Assembly: GCF_000400715.1 (NCBI RefSeq)
Contig: NZ_KE007347.1
Coordinates: 2,080,001 to 2,144,000 of the forward strand
Origin: Acinetobacter genomosp. 15BJ
GTDB taxonomy: Bacteria > Pseudomonadota > Gammaproteobacteria > Pseudomonadales > Moraxellaceae
Reading direction: 5' to 3'
Length of the DNA: 64,000 nt
Shown: positions 9,514 to 19,300 of the stretch, piece by piece
Layout: every line of letters starts with the position of its first letter
How positions within the stretch are numbered: the stretch's first letter is position 1
Translations under genes and position numbers: made by a program
Notes under the pieces: model-generated
What the model was told of the DNA's origin: nothing
The model's input: the letters and a program-made list of their open reading frames with translations, nothing else
Databases searched by the model: none

Positions 9514-9588
9514 AAAAAAATGTTATGATGCTCTACATCGAGAAATGTTGAATAAAAAGCACCTTGGCAGGGCTTTAAATGGATAAGC

Positions 9589-10215
9589 ATGACAAAGCGT
9601 AGAGTAAAACCAGAGCATGTGCGACGTGAAGAGATTATTAGCGCCGCATTTTATGTAATTTCTGAAGTGGGGTTATCCAATACCACCATTGCACAGATTG
9701 CAAAAAAGGCCGAACTATCGACTGGCATTGTGAGTCACTATTTCGGTGACAAACAGGGATTAATCAATACCTGTATGCAAGAAATGCTCAACGTTTTGCG
9801 TCAAAAGACTGACCAATACAAAGCCGAAGCAGATACGCATCCAGAAAGCCAGATTAAGGCCATTATTGATTCCAACTTCGATATCAGTCAGGTCAACAAA
9901 CAAGCCATGCGGGTCTGGTTAGACTTCTGGTCTGCCAGTATGCACCTTCCCGAACTTGGACGTTTACAACGAATTAATGATCAACGCCTGTATTCCAACT
10001 TGAAACATTATTTTCTTATGTTGGTCGATGATAAACAACAGGCAAGCATCGCTGCTCGCGGATTAGCAGCTTTGATTGACGGATTATGGTTACGCGGCAG
10101 TTTAAGTAGTCACGATGAGTTTGACAGCCAACTGGCACGTTCCATTGCTTACGATTATGTAAAAACGCAAATTCAATTTGCAAACAAGCCTTTGCAGGAG
10201 AAACAGAATGAGTGA
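9589..10215 (+). CDS. betI: Transcriptional repressor BetI (TetR family)
   Basis: A 208-residue TetR-type repressor of the choline oxidation genes. The N-terminal helix-turn-helix spans about residues 12-60 ([20 protein letters not shown] through [14 protein letters not shown]), and the C-terminal part has the BetI-type ligand domain with [16 protein letters not shown]. It is encoded directly beside a perfect palindromic operator and overlaps the start of betB by 8 bases, which implies translational coupling in a betI-betB-betA operon. It should repress both this operon and the divergent transporters in the absence of choline. Confidence 0.95.
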   Translation: MTKRRVKPEHVRREEIISAAFYVISEVGLSNTTIAQIAKKAELSTGIVSHYFGDKQGLINTCMQEMLNVLRQKTDQYKAEADTHPESQIKAIIDSNFDISQVNKQAMRVWLDFWSASMHLPELGRLQRINDQRLYSNLKHYFLMLVDDKQQASIAARGLAALIDGLWLRGSLSSHDEFDSQLARSIAYDYVKTQIQFANKPLQEKQNE

Positions 10216-11680
10216 TGCACAAGTTCACCAGTTATATATCCACGGACGTTATGTCGCAGCGACCAGTGGCAAAACATTTAACAGCATTAACCCTGCCAAC
10301 GGTGAAGTGATCGCAACACTTCAACAAGCCTCACAACAAGACATTGAAGCGGCTGTTCAAAGCGCACAACAAGGCCAAAAAATCTGGGCAGCCATGACCG
10401 CGATGGAGCGTTCACGCATCTTACGTCGTGCAGTTGATATCTTACGTGAACGTAATGATGAACTTGCCCAGCTCGAAACACTCGATACCGGTAAAGCCTA
10501 TAGCGAAACTTCGACCGTGGATATCGTGACAGGCGCAGATGTACTCGAATATTACGCAGGTCTTGCAACCGCGATTCAAGGTGAGCAAGTACCACTGCGT
10601 GAATCAAGCTTCTTTTATACCCGTCGTGAACCACTTGGTGTGGTGGCTGGTATCGGTGCTTGGAACTATCCAATTCAAATCGCAATGTGGAAATCTGCAC
10701 CTGCCCTAGCAGCGGGTAATGCCATGATTTTCAAACCAAGCGAAACCACCCCACTGACTGCATTTAAACTGGCTGAAATCTATACCGAAGCGGGCGTACC
10801 AGACGGCGTATTTAACGTGGTTCAAGGTGCGGGTCGTGATATCGGTCAATGGTTAACTGAACATCCTGTGATTGAAAAAATCTCGTTCACGGGTGGTGTC
10901 GAAACAGGCAAGAAAGTCATGGCCAGCGCTGCGGGTTCGACTTTGAAAGAAGTCACCATGGAGCTTGGCGGTAAATCACCCCTGATTATTTGTGATGATG
11001 CCAACCTCGACCGCGCTGCGGATATTGCAGTGATGGCAAACTTCTTTAGCTCAGGTCAAGTCTGCACCAATGGTACCCGTGTGTTTGTACCAAAAGCCTT
11101 GCTTGCTGACTTTGAAGCAGCCGTTGTGGAACGGGTAAAACGGATTCGTATCGGTGATCCGATGGCTGAGCAAACCAATTTCGGACCTCTCACCAGTTTC
11201 CCGCATATGGAAAAAGTGTTGTCTTTCATTGAGTCAGGCAAACAGCAAGGTGCAAAACTCTTGATCGGTGGTGGCCGTGCCACTGAAGGTGACTTAGCCA
11301 AAGGTACTTATGTACTACCGACTGTATTCAGCAACTGCCAAGATGATATGGCAATTGTGCAAGAAGAAATCTTTGGCCCAGTGATGAGCATTCTCAGCTA
11401 TGAAACTGAGGAAGAAGTGATCCGTCGTGCCAATGACACCACTTTTGGCTTAGCCGCAGGTGTGGTGACCCAAGACATCACCAAAGCGCATCGCATGATT
11501 CATCAACTTGAAGCAGGTATCTGCTGGATCAATACCTGGGGCGAATCACCTGCGGAAATGCCAGTGGGTGGCTACAAGCAATCAGGTGTGGGCCGTGAAA
11601 ATGGCTTAACCACCTTGGGTCATTACACCCGTATCAAATCCGTTCAAGTTGAGTTGGGTGAGTATCACAGCATTTTCTAA
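10208..11680 (+). CDS. betB: Betaine aldehyde dehydrogenase
   Basis: A 490-residue NAD(P)-dependent aldehyde dehydrogenase that converts betaine aldehyde to glycine betaine. Seen motifs are the cofactor-site FTGGVETG, the glutamate motif MELGGKSP and the catalytic cysteine in [10 protein letters not shown]. The start at 10208 (MSDAQVHQL) gives the same length as the E. coli enzyme and is preceded by CAGGAG; an in-frame start 30 bases upstream would lie deep in betI and is less likely. It is the second gene of betIBA, overlapping betI by 8 bases and 91 bases before betA. Confidence 0.95.
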   Translation: MSDAQVHQLYIHGRYVAATSGKTFNSINPANGEVIATLQQASQQDIEAAVQSAQQGQKIWAAMTAMERSRILRRAVDILRERNDELAQLETLDTGKAYSETSTVDIVTGADVLEYYAGLATAIQGEQVPLRESSFFYTRREPLGVVAGIGAWNYPIQIAMWKSAPALAAGNAMIFKPSETTPLTAFKLAEIYTEAGVPDGVFNVVQGAGRDIGQWLTEHPVIEKISFTGGVETGKKVMASAAGSTLKEVTMELGGKSPLIICDDANLDRAADIAVMANFFSSGQVCTNGTRVFVPKALLADFEAAVVERVKRIRIGDPMAEQTNFGPLTSFPHMEKVLSFIESGKQQGAKLLIGGGRATEGDLAKGTYVLPTVFSNCQDDMAIVQEEIFGPVMSILSYETEEEVIRRANDTTFGLAAGVVTQDITKAHRMIHQLEAGICWINTWGESPAEMPVGGYKQSGVGRENGLTTLGHYTRIKSVQVELGEYHSIF

Positions 11681-11771
11681 TGCCCTCAGCTTTCACCCTC
11701 AAAATTAATCCTCAATGCCGAGCAATCCCATGATTGCATCGGCATCCTCAAGAATAGAAAAAGGGATAACG

Positions 11772-13466
11772 ATGAATACTCAAGCATATGACTACATTAT
11801 CATTGGCGCAGGATCTGCCGGAAATGTGCTCGCAACACGTCTGACTGAAGACAAAGATGTGACTGTTTTACTCTTGGAAGCCGGTGGTCCAGACTACCGT
11901 TTAGATTTCCGTACTCAAATGCCAGCCGCTTTGGCTTTTCCTTTACAAGGTCGTCGCTATAACTGGGCCTATGAAACCGATCCTGAACCCCACATGAACA
12001 ATCGCCGTATGGAATGTGGTCGTGGTAAGGGTCTCGGTGGTTCTTCATTGATTAATGGCATGTGCTATATCCGTGGTAATGCCATGGATTTGGAGCAGTG
12101 GGCAACCATGAAAGGCCTGGAAGACTGGACCTATGCCGATTGCTTACCCTACTATAAAAAAGCTGAAACTCGTGATATCGGTGGCAATGACTACCATGGT
12201 GACCAAGGTCCTGTATCAGTCGCAACCCCTAAAAATGGCAACAATGTTTTGTTCCACGCGATGGTTGAAGCAGGCGTACAAGCGGGTTATCCACGTACCG
12301 ATGACCTAAACGGTTATCAACAAGAAGGTTTCGGTCCAATGGATCGTACCGTGACGCCGAAAGGCCGTCGTTCAAGTACCGCCCGTGGTTATTTAGATCT
12401 GGCCAAAGGTCGTCCGAATTTGACCATCGTCACGCATGCCACCACCAATAAAATCCTGTTCAATCAAAAACAGGCGGTGGGTGTGGAATATATCATTGGC
12501 GCAGACCAAGCCAATATGAAACAGGCACAAGCCAAACGTGAAGTATTGCTTTGCGCAGGTGCGATTGCCTCACCACAAATCTTGCAACGCTCAGGCGTGG
12601 GTGAAAGCACGTTCCTAAAATCAATGGATATTGATGTTGTGCATGACTTACCGGGTGTGGGTGAGAACCTGCAAGACCACTTGGAAATGTACTTGCAATA
12701 TCAATGTAAGCAACCTGTGTCGCTCTACCCTGCACTGCAATGGTATAACCAACCTGCAATCGGTGCTGAATGGTTATTCAATGGCACTGGCGTTGGCGCG
12801 AGCAACCAGTTCGAAGCAGGTGGCTTTATCCGTAGCTCGGAAGAGTTTGACTGGCCGAATATCCAATATCACTTCTTACCTGTTGCGATTAACTACAATG
12901 GTAGTAATGCAGTGAAAGAACATGGCTTCCAAGCCCATGTCGGTTCAATGCGCTCACCGTCACGTGGTCGCATCCAGCTCAAATCAAAAGATCCGTTTGA
13001 GCATCCAAGTATTCTGTTCAACTATATGTCTACAGAACAAGACTGGCGTGAATTCCGTGATGCGATCCGTATCACCCGTGAAATCATGGCTCAGCCTGCG
13101 CTTGATCCGTATCGTGGCGAAGAAATCAGTCCAGGGAAACATATCCAGACCGATGCAGAACTGGATGAGTTCGTACGTAGCCATGCAGAAACGGCGTTCC
13201 ATCCATCATGCAGCTGTAAGATGGGCGAAGATGACATGGCGGTTGTAGATGGTCAAGGTCGCGTTCACGGCGTACAAGGCTTACGTGTGGTCGATGCCTC
13301 AATTATGCCGTTGATCATTACTGGTAACTTAAATGCCACCACCATTATGATCGCAGAAAAAATTGCCGATCAAATCCGTGGCAAAAAACTCCCTCGTTCT
13401 GAAGCAGCTTATTACAAAGCGGGTACAGCACCTGTACGTCAAGCACCGTTACGTCCAATACTATAA
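11772..13466 (+). CDS. betA: Choline dehydrogenase
   Basis: A 564-residue GMC-family flavoprotein that oxidises choline to betaine aldehyde at the membrane. The FAD-binding motif [16 protein letters not shown] lies at residues 8-23; the GMC signature [20 protein letters not shown] and the C-terminal active-site histidine in HPSCSCKMG and asparagine in [14 protein letters not shown] are present. The start at 11772 ([10 protein letters not shown]) follows an AAAGGG element; the longer frame from 11715 adds residues without homology. Last gene of betIBA, followed by a possible terminator. Confidence 0.94.
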   Translation: MNTQAYDYIIIGAGSAGNVLATRLTEDKDVTVLLLEAGGPDYRLDFRTQMPAALAFPLQGRRYNWAYETDPEPHMNNRRMECGRGKGLGGSSLINGMCYIRGNAMDLEQWATMKGLEDWTYADCLPYYKKAETRDIGGNDYHGDQGPVSVATPKNGNNVLFHAMVEAGVQAGYPRTDDLNGYQQEGFGPMDRTVTPKGRRSSTARGYLDLAKGRPNLTIVTHATTNKILFNQKQAVGVEYIIGADQANMKQAQAKREVLLCAGAIASPQILQRSGVGESTFLKSMDIDVVHDLPGVGENLQDHLEMYLQYQCKQPVSLYPALQWYNQPAIGAEWLFNGTGVGASNQFEAGGFIRSSEEFDWPNIQYHFLPVAINYNGSNAVKEHGFQAHVGSMRSPSRGRIQLKSKDPFEHPSILFNYMSTEQDWREFRDAIRITREIMAQPALDPYRGEEISPGKHIQTDAELDEFVRSHAETAFHPSCSCKMGEDDMAVVDGQGRVHGVQGLRVVDASIMPLIITGNLNATTIMIAEKIADQIRGKKLPRSEAAYYKAGTAPVRQAPLRPIL

Positions 13467-13487
13467 GGAAGATATTCCTTAGGGGAT

Positions 13488-13508
13488 ACCCGAAGCTCAG
13501 CTTCGGGT
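13488..13508 (+). terminator. Possible terminator after betA
   Basis: A GC-rich stem ACCCGAAG / CTTCGGGT with loop CTCAG lies 21 bases after the betA stop. The downstream T content is modest (TTCACTTCATTC), so termination may be partial and the following porin gene may be partly cotranscribed. Confidence 0.6.
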
Positions 13509-13528
13509 TTCACTTCATTCAGGGAGAA

Positions 13529-14314
13529 ATGATGAAAAAAACTTTATTCTTAATTGCACCTTTGGCTTTTTATTTTCAAAGCACGCACGCCACTGAAAGC
13601 ACCTCGCCCTACTCAGCCAATATCACTGCGGCCAGCCAATACGTTTCTCGCGGTTTTCAACAAACTTGGGGCAAACCTGCCTTACAAGGTGGACTGGATT
13701 ACAACCATGCCAGTGGTTTTTATGCAGGCACTTGGGCATCGACGGTGAGTGATCATTTTATTCAGGATGCCTCGGTAGAATGGGATGTGTATACCGGCTA
13801 TAGCCGCAGTTTTGGTGATTTAACCGTTGGCACTAAAGTCGCCTATTACTATTATCCTGGGGCAAAAACCACTGCGGATACAGGCAATACCCGTTTTGAT
13901 TATGGGGAAATTATTCCTGAAATCAGCTATGGGCCGCTCAGCGTTAAATATGCGATTACCTATACCCAAGATTATTTCGGCAATAATTCAAATACCTTGG
14001 GCGTCGGCAACAATAAGCATTCACGTGGTTCGGGTTATCTGGATGTCAATTGGCATCAACCGATTACGCAAGGTTGGTCGGTCGATGCGCATTATGGCAA
14101 CCAACGCATTAAAAACTTTTCTGCTGCTAGCTTCCAAGATGCCAGTTTTGCCGTCAACAAAGAACTGCCATACAATCTTTCCAGCAGTTTGACCTATAGC
14201 AAAGCATGGGATAAAGACGGTTTTTATCAGCAATATAGCAATGGCAATCCCAACGCCAAAGTCTCCAATCCAATTGATTCAACTGTGACCTTGTCACTGA
14301 CCAAAAGCTTCTAA
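13529..14314 (+). CDS. TorF-family putative outer-membrane porin
   Basis: A 261-residue exported protein with a signal peptide (about residues 1-21, cut after STHA). The mature part is rich in aromatic residues at alternating positions, begins with ANITAASQYVSRGFQQT and ends in a phenylalanine (TLSLTKSF), as expected of an outer-membrane beta-barrel. SQYVSRGF is typical of the TorF/TIGR02001 family. A GGGAGAA ribosome-binding site precedes two adjacent ATGs. Its position just behind betIBA suggests uptake of choline or a related solute, but this is inference. Confidence 0.8.
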   Translation: MMKKTLFLIAPLAFYFQSTHATESTSPYSANITAASQYVSRGFQQTWGKPALQGGLDYNHASGFYAGTWASTVSDHFIQDASVEWDVYTGYSRSFGDLTVGTKVAYYYYPGAKTTADTGNTRFDYGEIIPEISYGPLSVKYAITYTQDYFGNNSNTLGVGNNKHSRGSGYLDVNWHQPITQGWSVDAHYGNQRIKNFSAASFQDASFAVNKELPYNLSSSLTYSKAWDKDGFYQQYSNGNPNAKVSNPIDSTVTLSLTKSF

Positions 14315-14342
14315 TCCAAGCTCAATCGCATGATCTGACATA

Positions 14343-14372
14343 AAAAAGCCGCTTCATTGCAAGCGGCTTTTT
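14343..14372. terminator. Bidirectional terminator
   Basis: AAAAAGCCGCTT pairs with AAGCGGCTTTTT around the loop CATTGC, between the convergent porin and alcohol dehydrogenase genes. Confidence 0.9.
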
Positions 14373-14385
14373 GGAATCTTGGATA

Positions 14386-15561
14386 TTAAGGCTTGATCAG
14401 TTCAATCGTTGAGCCTGCACGTTTTGGATCAATCAGAATCTTGGCATGTTGCTCTGGATCACGCAGCGCCTCAAAGGCATTGCCCACCCCTTCCAAACCG
14501 ACCACACCCGTGATCAACGGTGAACAATCCACTTTACCTTCTGCAATCATATGCAGCGTGTCACGGAACTCAAGTGGGGTATAGCCCAGCACATACTGGA
14601 TTTCTAATTCCTTATTGATGGCTAATGCTGGCTCTATTTTATCGCTTTGCATACAAACCCCCACCCCTACGATACGTGAGAATAGCGGTGCACCCTCTAA
14701 GATCTGCTGCATGATTCCTGCTACCCCCACGCACTCAAAAATCACCGGACGTTTCGGCAATATCCCGAGTTTATCCCCTACGCGCATGGCGTTCACCCAC
14801 GGTAATGAGTAAGTCTGAACCTTGTCAAAAATTCCCATGCCCATATTCACTGCTTCAGAGACATTGCCCAATAAGCCAAGCTCTTTCCAACTACCGAATG
14901 GAGACTGTTGTTTAGGATCAATCAAGACATCCGCACCACATTGCTCGGCCAAACGACGACGGTTCGGTGAAAAATCACTGGCAATCACGGTTTTAACACC
15001 TGCTGCCTTGAGCATAATAATCACGCCCAAACCGACTGGACCACAACCAATCACGATCGCTGGCTCGTTTTTCTTGATTCGGCTACGACGTACCGCATGT
15101 AAGGCAACCGCCATTGGTTCAGTCAGCGCGGCACGATCCGCATCTAAGCCATTAGGTACTTCAAACATTAAACTCGATTGTACCAAGACCTGTTCTGCAT
15201 AACCGCCAGAAGCACTTGGCGACAGCCCCGTCGGCACATAACCTTGCGGATCAACATTTAACAAAGGCATGGCACAAACCAAAGTATCGGCTTTCAATTT
15301 ACGGCGTGTTTTTGGACCATAATCCAAGACTTTGCCGCAGAACTCATGACCAAACACCAGTTTATCCGAGGACTTTGCCACCCCATTAAAGCCGACTCGC
15401 GCTGCCAAATCATGCATATGATCGCAGTGATGTTGCATGTGTAAATCAGAACCACAGATACCGCAACGCACCACTTCAAGTAAGACTTGCCCCTTTGCAG
15501 GAACCAATTGAAGGCTGTCTTCCAGTTTTAATTCAGCGTTATGACAAATCAGAGATTTCAT
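14386..15561 (-). CDS. Zinc-dependent alcohol dehydrogenase (MDR superfamily)
   Basis: A 391-residue medium-chain dehydrogenase. The catalytic zinc ligands are visible as the cysteine in CGICGSD (near residue 38) and GHEFCG (near residue 71), and the NAD(P) Rossmann motif VIGCGPVGLGV lies near residue 170. The usual four-cysteine structural zinc lobe is not apparent. A 2,3-butanediol or other secondary-alcohol dehydrogenase is possible, but the substrate cannot be assigned. It is a single gene convergent with the porin, with its own upstream region. Confidence 0.8.
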   Translation of the reverse strand: MKSLICHNAELKLEDSLQLVPAKGQVLLEVVRCGICGSDLHMQHHCDHMHDLAARVGFNGVAKSSDKLVFGHEFCGKVLDYGPKTRRKLKADTLVCAMPLLNVDPQGYVPTGLSPSASGGYAEQVLVQSSLMFEVPNGLDADRAALTEPMAVALHAVRRSRIKKNEPAIVIGCGPVGLGVIIMLKAAGVKTVIASDFSPNRRRLAEQCGADVLIDPKQQSPFGSWKELGLLGNVSEAVNMGMGIFDKVQTYSLPWVNAMRVGDKLGILPKRPVIFECVGVAGIMQQILEGAPLFSRIVGVGVCMQSDKIEPALAINKELEIQYVLGYTPLEFRDTLHMIAEGKVDCSPLITGVVGLEGVGNAFEALRDPEQHAKILIDPKRAGSTIELIKP

Positions 15562-15917
15562 AGGATGCTTTCCTTTTTTGTTTTATTCCCATTGTTCACC
15601 TTCAGCACTTTGACCCGTTGCTGTACCAAGCAAACAATACATGAATCAATCCTGACAAGGATAATTGTCAAAAACTATGACCTAAATATCAATATATCGC
15701 AGCAATAAAGTCAGCAAATGATGTATTTTAAAATCGCTCGATTGATTCAAAAAAAGTTTAAAAATTATTCTCTTTTAACTTCAAATAGATGAATATTTTT
15801 TTCTGGACTACCGCCCTATTTTTATTAAAACGATCAAATTTAAACCTTGCATTTAATAGTGTCTTTATGACACTATATATTTACTGGCTTTAAGCCACTA
15901 TAAAAGAGAAGCTAAAA
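15562..15917. other. Divergent intergenic region, ADH / NAD salvage operon
   Basis: A 356-base AT-rich gap between divergent genes. It must hold promoters for both. The only clear structure is the 21-bp palindrome at 15856-15876 near the right side. No small gene is convincing. Confidence 0.6.
15856..15876. promoter_or_regulatory. Probable NrtR operator
   Basis: A perfect interrupted palindrome, ATAGTGTC-TTTAT-GACACTAT, ends 41 bases before the first gene of the NAD salvage cluster. It overlaps a TATATA-rich segment that may be the -10 region. An NrtR-like regulator is encoded two genes downstream, so this is its likely site; the assignment is by position and symmetry. Confidence 0.65.
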
Positions 15918-16796
15918 ATGACGATTCAACTTAAGACAGCTCAAGCGAATGTTCCCATCGAGTTTTTGCAGTTTTCAGGTGGTGAACGTCATATTCAACT
16001 ACAGCCTGAGTTATTGAACCAATTACAAGCTGACACTCAGATCAAAGCCTCACTACAGAACAGCACAGATGTGATGGATTATCTATTACTGGAAAATGTG
16101 TTGCTGCAACAAGGTACTCGCCTTTTAGTGGAAATCCCTTATTTTCCCTATGCACGTCAAGACCGTATCTGTGCACAAGGTCAGGCCTTCTCACTGGATT
16201 TAATGACCAAGCTATTGAATAGCAATAGCGAAAAATTTGCAGGACAGCGTCAGAAAATTGTGGTGTGGGATTGTCATAGCCCAGTGACCCTTGAGCTGTT
16301 ACGCAAAAATACTAGCTTCCAAACGGTGATCAATATCGAACCGATTGAGATTATCCAGCAAAGCCCAGCATTGATGCAGATTTTAAGCGCTGACAATACG
16401 GTATTGATCTGCCCTGATGCAGGCGCAACACAACGCACCCAAGCGATTGCAAACGGTATCGATCCGCAACGCCAACAAGCCATTGAAGTGATTCACTGTG
16501 AAAAGAAACGTGATCCAAGCACTGGAAAAATTAGAACAACGGCGGTGGATAGCCCTGATTTGACAGGAAAAACAGCCGTGATTACCGATGACATTTGCGA
16601 TGGTGGTGCAACCTTTATTGGTATTGCCAAACAACTACGCAGCCTAAACTGCCAAAACATTATTTTATATGTCACGCATGGCATCTTTAGCAAAGGTCTT
16701 TCGGTATTTGATGGCTTGGTCGATCAGGTCTTTACCAGCAATAGCCTGCCACAAGCAGAAGCAAACAAACTTAACATCATCAATTTTCAAAATTAA
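15918..16796 (+). CDS. Ribose-phosphate pyrophosphokinase homologue of the NAD salvage cluster
   Basis: A 292-residue PRPP synthetase-family protein. The ATP-loop motif YFPYARQDR (near residue 77) and the PRPP-binding segment ITDDICDGGATF (near residue 222) are present, with WDCHS in place of the usual DLHA motif. It is somewhat shorter and clearly divergent from housekeeping Prs (about 315 residues). It lies 25 bases upstream of nadV in one operon, so it probably makes PRPP for the phosphoribosyltransferase step. The product class is clear; a dedicated role in NAD salvage is inferred from context. Confidence 0.85.
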   Translation: MTIQLKTAQANVPIEFLQFSGGERHIQLQPELLNQLQADTQIKASLQNSTDVMDYLLLENVLLQQGTRLLVEIPYFPYARQDRICAQGQAFSLDLMTKLLNSNSEKFAGQRQKIVVWDCHSPVTLELLRKNTSFQTVINIEPIEIIQQSPALMQILSADNTVLICPDAGATQRTQAIANGIDPQRQQAIEVIHCEKKRDPSTGKIRTTAVDSPDLTGKTAVITDDICDGGATFIGIAKQLRSLNCQNIILYVTHGIFSKGLSVFDGLVDQVFTSNSLPQAEANKLNIINFQN

Positions 16797-16821
16797 GATT
16801 TAAAGCAAGAGGCCGATAAAA

Positions 16822-18309
16822 ATGAGTATTAAAATTAACCCACTCAATGCAATTGATTTCTATAAAGCAGACCACCGTCGTCAGTATCCAGTGGGAACTG
16901 AATACGTCTATGCCAACTTTACCCCACGTTCATCACGTTTAGCCAAAATGCTGCCTAACTTTGATGACAAGATTGTGTTTTTTGGTCTGCAAGGCTTTAT
17001 CAAACACTTTCTGATTGAAACTTGGAATGAGGGCTTCTTCAATCAACCTAAAGCCAAAGTGGTGGCAGCCTATAAACGCCGTATGGACAACGCTTTAGGT
17101 GAAGGTGCGGTGCCGGTCGAGCACATCGAAGCCTTGCACGATCTTGGCTATTTACCATTAAAAATTAAAGCCTTGCCAGAAGGTAGTCGAGTCAATATCA
17201 AAGTGCCTGTATTGACCATTATCAATACTGATCCGAATTTCTTTTGGTTAACCAACTATATTGAAACCGTACTCAGTGCTGAGCTCTGGAAAAGCTGTAC
17301 CACCGCCAGCATTGCCTATGAATACAAACGCTTGTTGACCCAATATGCAGAAAAAACAGGTGCACCTTTAGACTTTGTTGCTGTTCAAGGCCATGATTTT
17401 AGTAGCCGAGGGATGAGTGGGATCTATGATGCAGCCCAATCAGGCGTGGGCCACTTGACCAGTTTTATCGGAACCGATTCAGTTGCTTCAATTGACTATG
17501 CTGAAGAATATTACAATGCAACAGGTGTGGTGGGCGTTTCAGTACCTGCAACAGAACATAGTGTGATGTGTATGGGCAGTGAAGAAAGTGAAATCGAGAC
17601 CTTTAGACGTTTGATCTGTGAGCTTTATCCTGCTGGTGTAGTCAGTATCGTTTCAGATACTTGGGACTTCTGGCGTGTGATTACTGAATTTAGCGTGGAA
17701 TTAAAAGCAGAGATTTTAAAACGCCAACCGAATGCCCTCGGACTCGCCAAAGTGGTGTTTCGTCCAGATTCAGGTGATCCCGTGAAAATTATCTGTGGTG
17801 ATCCTGATGCAGAGCTAGATAGTCCCGCTTATAAAGGTGCAGTGCAGTGTTTATGGGAAATTTTTGGCGGTACTGAAACAGCACAAGGTTATAAAGTACT
17901 GAACGAGCGTGTTGGCTTAATCTATGGTGACTCGATTACCCTAGAACGTGCCCAAAATATCTTAAAAGGTTTGGAAGCCAAAGGCTTTGCTTCAAATAAT
18001 CTGGTTTTTGGAATTGGCAGCTATACCTATAATTATTTGACTCGTGATAGCTTTGGTTTTGCCGTAAAAGCCACTTGGGGTCAGGTCAACGGCGTCGGTC
18101 GTGAACTGTTTAAAGACCCAGTGACCGACTCAGGTGTTAAAAAATCAGCCAAGGGCTTATTACGGGTTGAACAGACTGAGAATGGTTTTGAGTTATTTGA
18201 TCAACAAAGCTTTGAACAGGAGAAGATGGGTGCACTGCAAACAGTATTTGAAAATGGTCAATTGTTAAGAGAATGCTCGCTTGATCAAATCCGGGCGAGA
18301 TTAGTCTAA
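16822..18309 (+). CDS. nadV: Nicotinamide phosphoribosyltransferase
   Basis: A 495-residue NAPRTase/NAMPT-family enzyme that joins nicotinamide and PRPP to give NMN, a one-step salvage route to NAD. The start MSIKINPLNAIDFYKADHRR, the segment FVAVQGHDFSSRGMSG and the phosphate-binding region KVVFRPDSGDP are characteristic of NadV. Length matches the family. It follows the PRPP synthetase homologue by 25 bases and is followed after about 200 bases by the NrtR-like regulator. Acinetobacter is known to use this NMN route. Confidence 0.95.
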   Translation: MSIKINPLNAIDFYKADHRRQYPVGTEYVYANFTPRSSRLAKMLPNFDDKIVFFGLQGFIKHFLIETWNEGFFNQPKAKVVAAYKRRMDNALGEGAVPVEHIEALHDLGYLPLKIKALPEGSRVNIKVPVLTIINTDPNFFWLTNYIETVLSAELWKSCTTASIAYEYKRLLTQYAEKTGAPLDFVAVQGHDFSSRGMSGIYDAAQSGVGHLTSFIGTDSVASIDYAEEYYNATGVVGVSVPATEHSVMCMGSEESEIETFRRLICELYPAGVVSIVSDTWDFWRVITEFSVELKAEILKRQPNALGLAKVVFRPDSGDPVKIICGDPDAELDSPAYKGAVQCLWEIFGGTETAQGYKVLNERVGLIYGDSITLERAQNILKGLEAKGFASNNLVFGIGSYTYNYLTRDSFGFAVKATWGQVNGVGRELFKDPVTDSGVKKSAKGLLRVEQTENGFELFDQQSFEQEKMGALQTVFENGQLLRECSLDQIRARLV

Positions 18310-18401
18310 AACGATATCAATATCACTCATTTCACATTTGAAGTTTATCTACGCTACATCATGACAGTCGGCATGGATGCCGCCCATTTAACGATCTTGC
18401 A

Positions 18402-18430
18402 CGAAGTTCAGAATGCTATTTTGAACTTCG
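18402..18430. repeat. Inverted repeat between nadV and nrtR
   Basis: CGAAGTTCA and TGAACTTCG form a 9-bp perfect stem with an 11-base loop. Just upstream CGGCAT/ATGCCG (18369-18382) forms a second small hairpin. No T-run follows, so this looks more like a processing or binding site than a terminator. Confidence 0.5.
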
Positions 18431-18508
18431 CTCAGGATGTACCATCAGCTCATTCAAATCTATAAAAAACCTTTATACTTGATTCACTCATCCATGAGAC
18501 AACGCCAA

Positions 18509-19264
18509 ATGACCTATACCACCGAACAGGAATACCTTGCTCACTATCAAAAAACAGACTATGACACGCCTCTGTTTACGGTCGATATGGCAATTTTTTC
18601 TGTAGCAAAAGGTCAATTACAAGTCTTAATAATTCAACGCTCCAACTTTCCCGAAAAAGGCAAATGGGCGCTACCGGGTGGCTTTGTCGATTTAAAAACC
18701 GATCCAGATTTAATGGCAACAGCCCACCGTAAACTGCTTGAAAAAACAGGGATTCACTCCCCTTACCTAGAACAAGTCGAAACCATTGGTAATCAACATC
18801 GTGATCCACGTGGCTGGTCCATTACCGCTTTATATTTTGCCTTAATTGATTTTGACAAATTTGAAATTCAAGCAAGTCACACCACCGAGTATAGTCAATG
18901 GCTTGCAATCGATCAGGCACTACAGCTGGATTTAGCTTTTGATCATCAACAGCTACTCCAACTCGCTTATGATCGGCTTGGTAATAAAACCCGTTACACC
19001 GCTCTACCAGCCAGTCTCATGCCTGAGCTTTTTACCCTGACCGAATTACAAACCATTTATGAAATTATTTTAGGTCATACATTAGAAAAAAAATCATTTA
19101 GACGGCGTATGCAGGAAGCAGGTGCAGTTGAAGAAACAGGACAGCAAAAAATTGTCGGCAAGCGCCCAGCCCAATTGTTTCGCTATGCATTGGAAAGTTA
19201 TAACTTCACCTTTCCGCGCATGCTGGAAACGCCACGCAACTCTGCTGAAAATGAAAAGAGCTAA
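18509..19264 (+). CDS. nrtR: NrtR-like NAD regulator (degenerate Nudix domain plus winged helix)
   Basis: A 251-residue protein with an N-terminal Nudix fold (FTVDMAIFSV through LIDFD) and a C-terminal winged-helix domain (TLTELQTIYEIILG, KKSFRRRMQE), the NrtR architecture. The Nudix box reads GGFVDLKTDPDLMATAHRKL followed by LEKTGI: the catalytic REUxEE acids are changed to RK and EK, fitting a regulator that binds NAD metabolites such as ADP-ribose rather than a hydrolase. It sits behind nadV and probably represses the operon through the palindrome at 15856. ATGs at 18494 and further upstream are in frame; I chose 18509 because family similarity begins there. Confidence 0.85.
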   Translation: MTYTTEQEYLAHYQKTDYDTPLFTVDMAIFSVAKGQLQVLIIQRSNFPEKGKWALPGGFVDLKTDPDLMATAHRKLLEKTGIHSPYLEQVETIGNQHRDPRGWSITALYFALIDFDKFEIQASHTTEYSQWLAIDQALQLDLAFDHQQLLQLAYDRLGNKTRYTALPASLMPELFTLTELQTIYEIILGHTLEKKSFRRRMQEAGAVEETGQQKIVGKRPAQLFRYALESYNFTFPRMLETPRNSAENEKS

Positions 19265-19281
19265 GGTATAACCTTAGCTCT
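19257..19281. terminator. Hairpin overlapping the nrtR stop
   Basis: AGAGCTAAGG pairs perfectly with CCTTAGCTCT around a TATAA loop. On the minus strand it is followed by TTTTCATTTTC, so it can terminate the convergent GMC gene; the nrtR stop codon lies inside the stem. Confidence 0.7.
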
Positions 19282-19300
19282 AATTACTAATAGTTTAAGT

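Noticed and set aside
11715..11771. Upstream in-frame start of betA
   Set aside because: The extra 19 residues have no similarity to choline dehydrogenases, and a better-placed ribosome-binding site precedes 11772.
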